Below, one piece after another: positions 44,757 through 54,928 of a stretch of DNA of 64,000 nucleotides. The stretch is taken from the NCBI RefSeq assembly GCF_900115735.1, contig NZ_FOXO01000015.1, forward strand, positions 1 to 64,000, read 5' to 3'. Under the pieces are notes generated by a model. It searched no databases and was not told where the DNA came from. It was given only the letters and a program-made list of their open reading frames with translations. Each line of letters opens with the position of its first letter. The stretch's first letter is position 1. The position numbers and the translations under genes are program-made. This stretch comes from Butyrivibrio proteoclasticus. GTDB lineage: Bacteria; Bacillota; Clostridia; Lachnospirales; Lachnospiraceae.

Positions 44757-45914
44757 TTAATGCCTGTAAAACTTTCTCATGTTAGAAACCTGAGAACAAA
44801 GTGTATCCAAAAAATAATCAATTTCTTCTTTGGTAGTCATAAATGACATACTAATACGAATTGTTGATTCAAGCAAATCTTTTTCAAGACCTATTGCCTG
44901 GAGCGTATCTGACACATGTGGATTATTAGATGTGCAGGCGCTTCCCGCAGATACATAAATATTTTTGCTGCTGAGCATGTTAAGCACTGTCTCTGCTGCA
45001 AGTCCCTTTATAGAAACACTGATAATGTGCGGTGCACCTTCACTTACTTTTTGTCCGTTGATCTTAATATCAGGGATTCGCTCAAGCAGTGAATCAACTG
45101 TGTACTGCTTCAGGTCATAGAGCTTCTTTATCTTTGCATCAAAATCCTCGTAGCATTTCTTAGCTGCAAGAGCAAGGCCTGCAATTCCCGGAACATTCTC
45201 AGTTCCTGATCTCATTCCCTTTTGCTGTCCGCCGCCATAACATACAGGAACGATCTTTGTTCCTTTTTTGATGTATAAAAAGCCAACTCCCTTTGGTCCG
45301 TGAATCTTATGTCCACTTACAGACAAAAGATCTATGTTCATAGTTCTTGGTCTGATCAGAACTTTACCATAAGCCTGAACCGCATCCACGTGGAAGTATG
45401 TGTCCTTATTGACGCTCTTTATGAGCTCTCCGGCTTTCTGTATTGGCATAAGTGTTCCAATCTCGTTGTTAACAAACATGATTGAAACAAGTATTGTCTC
45501 TTTTCTGATGGCATTTTTCAGCTCGTCAAGATCAATAGTTCCTGTCTCGTCCACTGAAAGATATGTTATTTCAAAGCCTTCTTTTTCAAGAAAAGCCATT
45601 GTCTCGAGTATGGCAGGATGCTCAATCTTAGTTGTAATAATGTGATTACCACGCCATTTATTGGCTCTTGCCACACCTATAAGAGCCAGGTTATCAGACT
45701 CTGTTCCACCGGAAGTAAAAACTATTTCCTGTGGATCAACCTTAAGACTTGCAGCAATTGTATCTCTTGCCTGAGACAGCCTCTCACCGGAAACCATCCC
45801 CATGTGATGAACACTGGAGGGATTTCCATATTCTTCTTTCATTACCTTTGCAACCAGATCTGCCACCTCATCGTAAACTCTCGTGGTTGCAGAATTATCT
45901 AAATATGCTTCCAT
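44757..45914 (-). CDS. Cysteine desulfurase paired with ThiI (NifZ/IscS type)
   Basis: 385 residues. YLDNSATTRV start, PLP Lys in VSGHKIHGPKG, catalytic Cys in SAGSACTSNNPHVS. Known: releases sulfur from cysteine as a persulfide. In Bacillus the NifZ paralogue adjacent to thiI replaces the missing rhodanese domain, and the layout here is the same, so its main role is probably tRNA thiolation. Confidence 0.92.
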   Translation of the reverse strand: MEAYLDNSATTRVYDEVADLVAKVMKEEYGNPSSVHHMGMVSGERLSQARDTIAASLKVDPQEIVFTSGGTESDNLALIGVARANKWRGNHIITTKIEHPAILETMAFLEKEGFEITYLSVDETGTIDLDELKNAIRKETILVSIMFVNNEIGTLMPIQKAGELIKSVNKDTYFHVDAVQAYGKVLIRPRTMNIDLLSVSGHKIHGPKGVGFLYIKKGTKIVPVCYGGGQQKGMRSGTENVPGIAGLALAAKKCYEDFDAKIKKLYDLKQYTVDSLLERIPDIKINGQKVSEGAPHIISVSIKGLAAETVLNMLSSKNIYVSAGSACTSNNPHVSDTLQAIGLEKDLLESTIRISMSFMTTKEEIDYFLDTLCSQVSNMRKFYRH

Positions 45915-45927
45915 TTTTTATGTCCTA

Positions 45928-46680
45928 TTATCCTTCAAGATGATACATTAACCAGGATATAATTGTAAATCCTGCTGTTTCTGTTCTTAGAATTCTTTTT
46001 CCCAAAGTGATTGGCTTTATATCATTCGCCTTACAAAGTTCGACCTCTTCATCAGAAAAACCGCCTTCGGGCCCGATAAATACAGCAATATTTTCTCCCG
46101 GCTTTATTCCTTCTATGAGCTTTTTGGTCTCGTCCATATGCTCAGCATTTTCATATGGAATAAGTTTTATATCCATATCTTTTGCGTACTGAACTGCCTC
46201 TTTCATGGTCATTGGCATATGAACATTTGGAATTATCGCTCTTTTGCTCTGTTTTGCCGCAGCCTCTGCTATAGCCTGCCATCTCTTTATCTTGGACTGA
46301 GATTTCTTTTCATCAAGCTTTACCACACACCTCTTGGTAGCCATAGGAACTATCTCAAAAGCTCCAAGTTCAACGGCCTTCTGAATTATTAGTTCCATCT
46401 TATCAACTTTTGGAAGTCCTTGAAAAAGATATATCTTTGAAGGCAGTTCCTGTGAACCTTCTTCTATAAAGCAAAGCTTTCCAATGACACCGTTGTCATT
46501 TATATTCTCTATTTCATAAAAAATTTCTTTACCATCCTCATCACCACGAATGCTGACAGAGAACTGCTCGCCAACCTTCATCCTGAGAACATTGGCTATA
46601 TGGTTAAAATCTTTTCCGGTGATCTCAACATTTTTAAAATCAGAAGTAATCTGATTACTCTCCACAAAAAAATGATACAT
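45928..46680 (-). CDS. rsmE: 16S rRNA m3U1498 methyltransferase
   Basis: 250 residues. PUA-like N-terminus (DFNHIANVLRMKVGE), SPOUT knot with IGPEGGFSDEEV and LGKRILRTETA. Known: methylates U1498 of 16S rRNA. The start shares one base with the prmA stop (TGATG), so the two are coupled, as in many Firmicutes after dnaJ. Confidence 0.94.
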   Translation of the reverse strand: MYHFFVESNQITSDFKNVEITGKDFNHIANVLRMKVGEQFSVSIRGDEDGKEIFYEIENINDNGVIGKLCFIEEGSQELPSKIYLFQGLPKVDKMELIIQKAVELGAFEIVPMATKRCVVKLDEKKSQSKIKRWQAIAEAAAKQSKRAIIPNVHMPMTMKEAVQYAKDMDIKLIPYENAEHMDETKKLIEGIKPGENIAVFIGPEGGFSDEEVELCKANDIKPITLGKRILRTETAGFTIISWLMYHLEG

Positions 46681-47717
46681 CAGTTTTTCCTCGAAGTAAT
46701 TGAAACCCAGTCTCCCTGATGATGAATCTCAAGTATCTCAAGTCCAGCATCAAGATGTGCCTTCTTTACCTCTTCTTCCTTGGTATTGATAATGCCTGAA
46801 GTAATATATATACCACCCTTCTTTAACTGGCCAAGTATTACAGGGGTAAGGGGAACAAGCACATTAGCTAAAATGTTTGCAACAACTATATCGTATTTAT
46901 CATATCCAACAGCATCCTGAACTGACTTGTCATCAATGATATTTCCAATCATCATTTCAAACTTGTCTTCAGCGATTCCGTTATTTTCCATATTCTCTTT
47001 AACGGCAGGAACTGCACACTTATCAAGATCTGTTCCAACAGCATGTTTTGCTCCGAACATAAGCGCAAGAATGGACAACACTCCGCTTCCTGTTCCAACG
47101 TCCAAAAGCTCTGTATCTTTAGTAACATACTTTCTGAGCATACGTATACAAAGCTGTGTTGTCTCATGCATACCTGTGCCAAAAGCTGTACCGGGATCTA
47201 TGTGAAGCACCATGCTGGCCTTCTTGTCATCTTCTGTAGTCTCTTTTTCCCAAGATGGAATAACTAAAACATCATCAATATAAAATTTATGAAAATACTG
47301 TTTCCAGTTATTGATCCAGTCAATATCTTCTGTGACTGATATAGAGATAGTTCCATCTCCTATATCGGAAAAAGTTCTAAGTTCATCGAGCTGTTCCTTG
47401 ATTTTACTTTCAATCTCTTCAGGTGTCTTCTTAACTTTGATGTACTCACCATTTTCATCCTGAAGTTCAACAGTAAGCATATTGTCATCATCTATTTCCA
47501 AAAAGAAATTCAGATAAGCTGCGCCTGCTTCGATTCCGTTATCTTTCTCATCTGGCTCAAGTTCAGGAGCATCAATAAACATCTGCTCCTTATCAGCGGC
47601 TGATAGTGGAGCATTATCTTCTATCTGTGCCCCTTCAAGTCCTATATCCTCCAGGTAGCTTATTATAATATCTTCTGATTCTTCATTAGTACGAACTCTA
47701 AAGCGCATCCACTTCAT
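46680..47717 (-). CDS. prmA: Ribosomal protein L11 methyltransferase
   Basis: 345 residues from ATG 47717, with GGAGG upstream. SAM-binding LLDVGTGSGVLSILA, then DPGTAFGTGMHETT and VANILANVL are PrmA motifs. Longer than E. coli PrmA (293), with an acidic insert around 40-100. Known: methylates L11 lysines. It lies 101 nt after dnaJ across a terminator-like hairpin. Confidence 0.94.
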   Translation of the reverse strand: MKWMRFRVRTNEESEDIIISYLEDIGLEGAQIEDNAPLSAADKEQMFIDAPELEPDEKDNGIEAGAAYLNFFLEIDDDNMLTVELQDENGEYIKVKKTPEEIESKIKEQLDELRTFSDIGDGTISISVTEDIDWINNWKQYFHKFYIDDVLVIPSWEKETTEDDKKASMVLHIDPGTAFGTGMHETTQLCIRMLRKYVTKDTELLDVGTGSGVLSILALMFGAKHAVGTDLDKCAVPAVKENMENNGIAEDKFEMMIGNIIDDKSVQDAVGYDKYDIVVANILANVLVPLTPVILGQLKKGGIYITSGIINTKEEEVKKAHLDAGLEILEIHHQGDWVSITSRKN

Positions 47718-47755
47718 AGAAAAACCTCCACAAAAATTCAAAATACAGTAAAAAA

Positions 47756-47784
47756 CGTGAAGCAGATTTTACTTCCGCTTCACG
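47756..47784 (-). terminator. Terminator-like hairpin between dnaJ and prmA
   Basis: Stem CGTGAAGC / GCTTCACG with 13-nt loop (itself partly paired), followed on the minus strand by TTTTTT. Only 38 nt separate it from prmA, so it probably reduces read-through from the heat-shock operon. Confidence 0.75.
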
Positions 47785-47818
47785 CGTATAATAACACAAA
47801 ACATTTAAAATGCCAAAA

Positions 47819-49000
47819 TTACTTAAAGAAACCTTTTTTCTTCTTGCCGCCTGAGCCATCACCATTTGGATCTTTATCTCCGGCTCCCATCATGCGTTCA
47901 GCAGCAGTCAGCGAATCTCCGGTCTTCTCATCAAATTTCTTAAGAAGTTCCTTAGCTTCCTTTGAAAGTTTCTCTGGAACCTGAACAACCAATGTTACAT
48001 AATGGTCGCCTCGAGTATCCCTGTCTCTAAGTGATGGAACACCCTTTGAACGAAGTCTCACTCTTGTATCAGTCTGTGTTCCCGGCTTGACATCATAAGC
48101 AACCTTTCCATCAACTGTATCAATAAGCACAGTTCCTCCAAGAGCTGCCACAGCAAATGAAACAGGAACCATAGAATAGATATCATATCCTTCTCTCTGG
48201 AAAATAGGATGATCAGATACAATAACCTCTACTAAAAGATCTCCTCTTGGTCCACCATTAACTCCTGGTTCACCTTTTTCACGAATCCTTACGCTCTGAC
48301 CATTATCGATTCCTGCCGGTATCGTAACTTTGATTTTCTTTCTGCTGGCAATATATCCTGTTCCATGACAGTCTGTACACTTATCCTTGATAACTTTACC
48401 TGTTCCGCCACATTCAGGACATGTTTGAACATTACGAACAGTTCCAAAGAATGACTGCTGTGTAAATACTATCTGACCTTTTCCGCCGCACTTAGAACAT
48501 GTCTGAGCTGATGTTCCGGGTTTAGCACCTGTTCCGTGACAGGTTGGGCAGGAATCCTTAATAGTAAGTTCAAGCTCTTTTTCACATCCGAATACTGCTT
48601 CCAGAAATGTAATTCTTACACTTGCTCTTAAGTTAGCTCCCTTTGAAGGACCTGTCCTGGCTCCCTGACGTGACCTTCCGCCGCCAAAGAAATCGCCAAA
48701 TATATCACCGAATATATCACCGAAGTCAGCTCCGTTAAAGTCGAAGCCGCCATATCCACCGGCACCTCCGTCAAATGCAGCATGGCCAAACTGATCATAC
48801 TGACGCTTCTTTTCAGGGTCACTAAGAACAGCATATGCTTCAGATGCTTCTTTGAATTTTTCAGCTGCCGAAGCATCACCGGGATTCATATCCGGGTGAT
48901 ACTTCTTGGCAAGTACTCTGTATGCTTTTTTTATTTCATCCTCAGAGGCGTTCTTACTAACGCCAAGGACTTCATAATAGTCGCGCTTTTGCTCTGCCAT
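47819..49000 (-). CDS. dnaJ: Chaperone DnaJ
   Basis: 393 residues. J domain with HPD ([11 protein letters not shown]), Gly/Phe-rich region, four zinc-finger repeats ([31 protein letters not shown]-type CTDCHGTG) and C-terminal substrate domains. Known: stimulates DnaK ATP hydrolysis and delivers substrates. Last gene of hrcA-grpE-dnaK-dnaJ. Confidence 0.97.
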   Translation of the reverse strand: MAEQKRDYYEVLGVSKNASEDEIKKAYRVLAKKYHPDMNPGDASAAEKFKEASEAYAVLSDPEKKRQYDQFGHAAFDGGAGGYGGFDFNGADFGDIFGDIFGDFFGGGRSRQGARTGPSKGANLRASVRITFLEAVFGCEKELELTIKDSCPTCHGTGAKPGTSAQTCSKCGGKGQIVFTQQSFFGTVRNVQTCPECGGTGKVIKDKCTDCHGTGYIASRKKIKVTIPAGIDNGQSVRIREKGEPGVNGGPRGDLLVEVIVSDHPIFQREGYDIYSMVPVSFAVAALGGTVLIDTVDGKVAYDVKPGTQTDTRVRLRSKGVPSLRDRDTRGDHYVTLVVQVPEKLSKEAKELLKKFDEKTGDSLTAAERMMGAGDKDPNGDGSGGKKKKGFFK

Positions 49001-49034
49001 ATATATTCCTCAAATCTGTCTGGTCTTAATGGTC

Positions 49035-49066
49035 ATAGGCTGCAATGAGCAACCACAGCAGCCTAT
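49035..49066. repeat. Dyad between dnaK and dnaJ
   Basis: Perfect 9-bp arms ATAGGCTGC / GCAGCCTAT with a 14-nt loop and no T-run. Likely an mRNA hairpin that stabilises or is processed between the dnaK and dnaJ parts of the transcript. Confidence 0.6.
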
Positions 49067-49087
49067 AACTATATATCCCTATATCAA

Positions 49088-50989
<1,902 letters not shown>

Positions 50990-51054
50990 TTAAATTTCGA
51001 TCATTTGCACAAATGCGAATCTCTTCGCTGTGCTTTTGCAATTATCTATATCAC

Positions 51055-51690
51055 TTATTTGTTAACACCAACCATGCTGTGTCTGAGCACGGTGTCGTGG
51101 AACATATATCCCTTTTGAAGTTCCTGTGCCACAATTCCTGATTCATACTCTTCACTTTCAACCTGCATTACTGCATTGTGGAGATTTGGATCAAATTCCT
51201 TTCCCACAGCTTCAATAGGGGTTACTCCAAGATCTTCAAGCTGCTTGATAAGCTGCTTATAAATCTTGTTCATACCATCTGCGAAGGCTCCGTCTTTTTC
51301 ATCTTCCGGAACTGCTGCAAGTCCTCGCTCGAAATTATCTACAATAGGGAGAAGCTTTTCTAAAACACTTCCCTGTCCCTGTTCAAACATCTGAGCTTTT
51401 TCTCTGTCAGTTCTTTTTCTGAAATTGTCAAACTCAGCAACCTGTCTTATAAGTCTGTCATTTAGTTCATCAAGTTTCTCTTTTAAAGGATCTTTCTTTT
51501 CTTTTTTGGAAGGCTCCTTTTCTTCTGGCTTCTCAGTTTCTTCTGTCTTCTCAGTTTCTTCTTTTACTTCTTCTGAAGCTGATTCCTTATTTTCAGCAGC
51601 CTCTTTTTCTTTGGCTTCTTTTTCAAGGTCTTCCATGATATTCTCAAGAACTTCTTTTTCCTGCTCGCTAACCTGTTTCTTCTTGCTCAA
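51055..51690 (-). CDS. grpE: Nucleotide exchange factor GrpE
   Basis: 211 residues from TTG 51690, placed 7 nt after GGAGG; no ATG fits. The first 75 residues are Glu/Lys-rich and probably disordered (an unusually long acidic arm), then the coiled-coil GrpE core (VAEFDNFRKRTDREKA) and the beta end (HNAVMQVE, GYMFHDTVLRHSMVGV). Known: ADP release from DnaK. Confidence 0.95.
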   Translation of the reverse strand: MSKKKQVSEQEKEVLENIMEDLEKEAKEKEAAENKESASEEVKEETEKTEETEKPEEKEPSKKEKKDPLKEKLDELNDRLIRQVAEFDNFRKRTDREKAQMFEQGQGSVLEKLLPIVDNFERGLAAVPEDEKDGAFADGMNKIYKQLIKQLEDLGVTPIEAVGKEFDPNLHNAVMQVESEEYESGIVAQELQKGYMFHDTVLRHSMVGVNK

Positions 51691-51726
51691 TTCATTGCCT
51701 CCTAACACTTGTCTGTCTTAGCTGCG

Positions 51727-52758
51727 CTACCCTTTCTTATACAAATCATCAAGCGCATGTCTCATATTTTTTAATGTTGAAATAACTTTGTCGTAATCCA
51801 TTCTCTTAGGACCTATGATTCCAACTGTCCCCTTCATTCCATCGCCAAGCTCATATGTCGCTGTAACAACACTGCAATCCTTCATGGCCTGAACCGGGGT
51901 TTCATTACCGATATAAACCTGAATACCAGTTTCCTCAGAATCTGAAGAAAGTGTATTCTCTACAATACTTGAAAGATCTTTGGTATCCTCAAAGGTACTG
52001 ATAAGCTCGCTTGCCTTTGCGGAATCCGTAAGTTCAGGGTACTTAAAGATGTTCATAGTACCGCTTGTGTATATCTGAAGGTCTTCGTCAGCTGTGATGG
52101 ATTCTGCAGCCGCATCAATGACATTACCTATGATTTCACTGTGAATTCCTGCTTCCTGCTTGACTGCAGCAATAAGTCCAAGATTTATATCTTCTACAGC
52201 AAGCCCGTCAAGTCTTGTATTCATAAGGATGTTTAGCTTAAGCATTGTTGCATCATCTAAAACTTCCTCAACAGGAATGATCTTGTTTTTAATGACATTT
52301 CCCTCTATAACTATTGTCGCAAGAAGGTGCCCTTCATCAACCTTACTTATCTGTATGAATTTCAGTTTATTTTTCCTGATCTGCGGAGCAGATATCATTG
52401 TAGCATAATTGGTATCTACCGCCAGTGTCTTGGCAACCTGCTTAAGCAGATTCTCAAGTTTCTCCTCTTTATCGAGGAGCATTTCCTTCATGTTCTCAAC
52501 TTCCTGTTCCTTGTCACGGAGCATCTCATCGACATATACACGATAGCCCTGATCAGAAGGAATACGCCCCGCTGATGTATGAGGCTGTAAGATAAGTCCC
52601 ATCTCTTCCAGATCGGCCATCTCATTTCTGATTGTTGCAGAGCTAAGATTAAGGTCCGTGTACTTGGAAATAGTACGACTACCGACTGGTTCTCCAGTTT
52701 CCAGGTAGTTCTTAACTATTGCATGAAGTATTTTTCTTTTTCTCTCATCTAATTCCAT
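51727..52758 (-). CDS. hrcA: Heat-inducible repressor HrcA
   Basis: 343 residues. N-terminal winged helix (LDERKRKILHAIVKNYLETGEPVGSR start region; SSATIRNEMADLEEMG), central GAF-like domain and C-terminal DDVRLSA-like end. Known: represses the dnaK operon by binding CIRCE; GroE assists its folding. CIRCE lies directly upstream, so the gene is autoregulated. Confidence 0.96.
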   Translation of the reverse strand: MELDERKRKILHAIVKNYLETGEPVGSRTISKYTDLNLSSATIRNEMADLEEMGLILQPHTSAGRIPSDQGYRVYVDEMLRDKEQEVENMKEMLLDKEEKLENLLKQVAKTLAVDTNYATMISAPQIRKNKLKFIQISKVDEGHLLATIVIEGNVIKNKIIPVEEVLDDATMLKLNILMNTRLDGLAVEDINLGLIAAVKQEAGIHSEIIGNVIDAAAESITADEDLQIYTSGTMNIFKYPELTDSAKASELISTFEDTKDLSSIVENTLSSDSEETGIQVYIGNETPVQAMKDCSVVTATYELGDGMKGTVGIIGPKRMDYDKVISTLKNMRHALDDLYKKG

Positions 52759-52811
52759 ATTGCCCTTCCTATGTATTCACCGGTTAAATTCATCGGAATG
52801 GTTTTTCGATA

Positions 52812-52838
52812 TTAGCACTCACTCGATTCGAGTGCTAA
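52812..52838 (-). promoter_or_regulatory. CIRCE operator (HrcA binding site)
   Basis: TTAGCACTC, nine bases, GAGTGCTAA, a perfect CIRCE dyad located just downstream of the -10 and in the 5' untranslated region of hrcA. Confidence 0.97.
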
Positions 52839-52853
52839 TATCTTCTGTAACTT

Positions 52854-52882
52854 AAAATATCACTATGAGAGTGTAATGTCAA
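52854..52882 (-). promoter_or_regulatory. Sigma-A promoter of the dnaK operon
   Basis: Minus strand: perfect -35 TTGACA (52877-52882), 17-nt spacer, -10 TATTTT (52854-52859), with CIRCE 15 nt downstream. Confidence 0.88.
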
Positions 52883-52917
52883 CAACGCTTTTTATAAAAT
52901 AAGTATTAAGAAAAAAA

Positions 52918-52943
52918 ACGCCCTCTACAATAGTAGAGAGCGT
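52918..52943 (-). terminator. Terminator after the DUF6465 gene
   Basis: 11-bp stem ACGCCCTCTAC / GTAGAGAGCGT (one G-T) with AATA loop, followed on the minus strand by T8. Confidence 0.92.
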
Positions 52944-52959
52944 CAAATAAACGTTTGGA

Positions 52960-53451
52960 TTATAAACCGATTCTTCCCTGAACCTTATCATTTACTACAT
53001 AATATGCAGCATCTTCATCAGGCTTTACATAAATGCTGAGTTTCGTAATCTCATCAACATTTCCCCCCATTTCATACTGGAAGTTATTCTTGGAGTTCTG
53101 AATAAGCTCCTCATATGGAATGTGCTTGTATGAATACTGAAGTTCTACACTTACCTTGATTTCTTCTTCCTTTTCAGTAGCAGCTTTCTTAACATCTGCC
53201 TTCTTAACAGGAGCAGCCTTTTTTTCAACTGTTGCTTTCTTTGCTGCAGGCTTCTTCTCAACCTTAGTTTCTGCTTTCTTTACAGGAGCAGTTTTCTTTG
53301 CAGCGGGCTTCTTAGAAACAGTTTTTTTAGCTTCTTCTTTAATAATAGCTTCAGTCAATTCTTTAACTTCAGATTTTTTTACTTCTGTTACAGGAGCTTT
53401 TGTTACTGTCGCAGGCTTAACAGAAGAATTTGTCTTCTTTACTTCAGGCAT
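52960..53451 (-). CDS. DUF6465 protein with Lys/Ala/Pro-rich N-terminal half
   Basis: 163 residues. About 1-95 is a low-complexity basic region with repeats of KKPAAKK and APVKKA, like histone-H1-type or PAKK tails. About 98-163 is a compact domain (VSVELQYSYKHIPYEELIQ; LSIYVKPDEDAAYYVVND). I associate this C-terminal domain with DUF6465, found in Lachnospiraceae; function unknown. A nucleic-acid-binding role for the tail is inference. Strong promoter and terminator flank it, suggesting high expression. Confidence 0.8.
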   Translation of the reverse strand: MPEVKKTNSSVKPATVTKAPVTEVKKSEVKELTEAIIKEEAKKTVSKKPAAKKTAPVKKAETKVEKKPAAKKATVEKKAAPVKKADVKKAATEKEEEIKVSVELQYSYKHIPYEELIQNSKNNFQYEMGGNVDEITKLSIYVKPDEDAAYYVVNDKVQGRIGL

Positions 53452-53522
53452 TTTTGTCCCCTCCTCAAAATCACACTTGATTTATGTAACTCTTTAAAAC
53501 AGTGAAGTCATTTACGAAATAG

Positions 53523-53551
53523 AGTTTACTCTGTTTAACCCGCATTGTCAA
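53523..53551 (-). promoter_or_regulatory. Strong sigma-A promoter for DUF6465
   Basis: Minus strand: TTGACA (53546-53551), 17-nt spacer, TAAACT (53523-53528). It lies about 70 nt before the start. Confidence 0.85.
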
Positions 53552-53588
53552 CGCATTTATCAAATAAAAATTATCCTGTTTGCCCATA

Positions 53589-54779
53589 TTATGCGTTATA
53601 TTTATCTTCGACAAACTCGCGAAGGCGTACCATGGCCCTTTCAACCTTCTCTGTATCGATACAGTAAGCCATTCTGAAGAATCCCGGAGCACCAAATCCG
53701 TCAGCAGGCACAAATATTAGATCGTAGTCCTTTGCCTTCTTGCAAAAGCTGATGGAGTCTTCTTCTAAAGCTTTCGGCATGATATAAAAAGTCCCATCAG
53801 GCTTAACTACTGTAAATCCAAGTTCTTTGAGTGTTTTGTAGATTATATTCATATTGGTCTCGTATACAGATAGATCAGCTGTAAGTGAGCATACTTTTGC
53901 AACTGCCTGCTGGATTATTGATGGAGGACAGTTGTGTCCTGTACCCCTTGAAATCTGTCCGCACATTGGAACAATGTACTCCGCGCCCTCGCAGGCTGGA
54001 TTTACGGCCACATATCCGATTCTTTCTCCCGGAAGAGAAAGAGATTTCGAAAATGAATAGCAGCTTAATGTATTATCATAAAACTTAGACACATATGGAG
54101 TGTCTGCCCCATCGAAAACAATTTCTCTATATGGTTCATCTGAAATAAGGAAAATAGTGTGCCCATATTCATCTGATTTTTTCTTTAATATATCTGCAAG
54201 TTTTGTCAGAGTTGCTGTTCCGTAAGCCACTCCCGACGGATTGTTTGGTGTATTGATAAGTACTGCCATCACTTTTTCGCCAAGCATTTCCTCGAACTTA
54301 TCAAAGTTTATCTGAAAAGAGTCAGTGTCAGCAGGAACAACTTTGAGTTCAACTCCGGCACCTCTAATATATGGATAATACTCTGGAAAAAATGGAGCAA
54401 ACGTAATCATCTCATCTCCCGGCTCCGTCACAGCCCTTACTGCATGAGCTATTGCACCGGCAGCTCCGGTAGTTGGAAAAATATGCTCAGGACCATAATT
54501 CATCCCAAAACGCTCATTTAGAGATTCAGCTATTCTTTCCTTATAAAGAGGATTACCAAGACTTGGTGTATATCCATGAAGAGTCATTGTGTCCTCATTC
54601 TGCAAAAGACGTATCATTTCCTCTGTAAACTCTTTTGGAACTTCTACACTTGGATTTCCAAGGCTGAAATCAAAAACATTCTCATATCCAATCTCTTTTC
54701 CCCTGGCTGTTGCATATTCTGAAAGCTCTCTGATAACAGATTTAGCCCCAAGCATTTCTTTATACTGCTGATTGATCAT
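53589..54779 (-). CDS. PLP-dependent aminotransferase (class I/II)
   Basis: 396 residues, fold type I. NTPNNPSGVAYG, SDEPYREIVFDG, the PLP Lys in YSFSKSLSLPGERIGY, and a C-terminal Arg segment (FFRMAYCIDTE). Known: transfers amino groups from aspartate, alanine or aromatic amino acids; which one is not decided by the sequence. It has its own extended -10 promoter in the divergent region and GGAGG before ATG. Confidence 0.88.
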   Translation of the reverse strand: MINQQYKEMLGAKSVIRELSEYATARGKEIGYENVFDFSLGNPSVEVPKEFTEEMIRLLQNEDTMTLHGYTPSLGNPLYKERIAESLNERFGMNYGPEHIFPTTGAAGAIAHAVRAVTEPGDEMITFAPFFPEYYPYIRGAGVELKVVPADTDSFQINFDKFEEMLGEKVMAVLINTPNNPSGVAYGTATLTKLADILKKKSDEYGHTIFLISDEPYREIVFDGADTPYVSKFYDNTLSCYSFSKSLSLPGERIGYVAVNPACEGAEYIVPMCGQISRGTGHNCPPSIIQQAVAKVCSLTADLSVYETNMNIIYKTLKELGFTVVKPDGTFYIMPKALEEDSISFCKKAKDYDLIFVPADGFGAPGFFRMAYCIDTEKVERAMVRLREFVEDKYNA

Positions 54780-54816
54780 AACTGCCTCCTGAAAAAATCA
54801 TTTTAAACTGACTCAC

Positions 54817-54822
54817 ATTATA
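54817..54822 (-). promoter_or_regulatory. Extended -10 promoter for the aminotransferase
   Basis: Minus-strand TGTGATATAAT: a perfect -10 TATAAT with an upstream TG, about 38 nt before the start. The -35 region is weak. Confidence 0.6.
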
Positions 54823-54870
54823 TCACATAGTTTTAACCATTTACAGCGCTAAAGTTTCTTATTCAAGTGC

Positions 54871-54899
54871 TTGATAATAAATAGCGCACAATGTAAAAT
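54871..54899 (+). promoter_or_regulatory. Sigma-A promoter for the ABC exporter
   Basis: TTGATA (54871-54876), 17-nt spacer, TAAAAT (54894-54899), 29 nt before ATG. Confidence 0.8.
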
Positions 54900-54928
54900 T
54901 ATCCATAACACTATTTGAGGAGCGAATT

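Noticed and set aside
47756..47784. A riboswitch between dnaJ and prmA
   Set aside because: Only a simple stem with T-run is present; the gap is too short for a ligand-binding fold.
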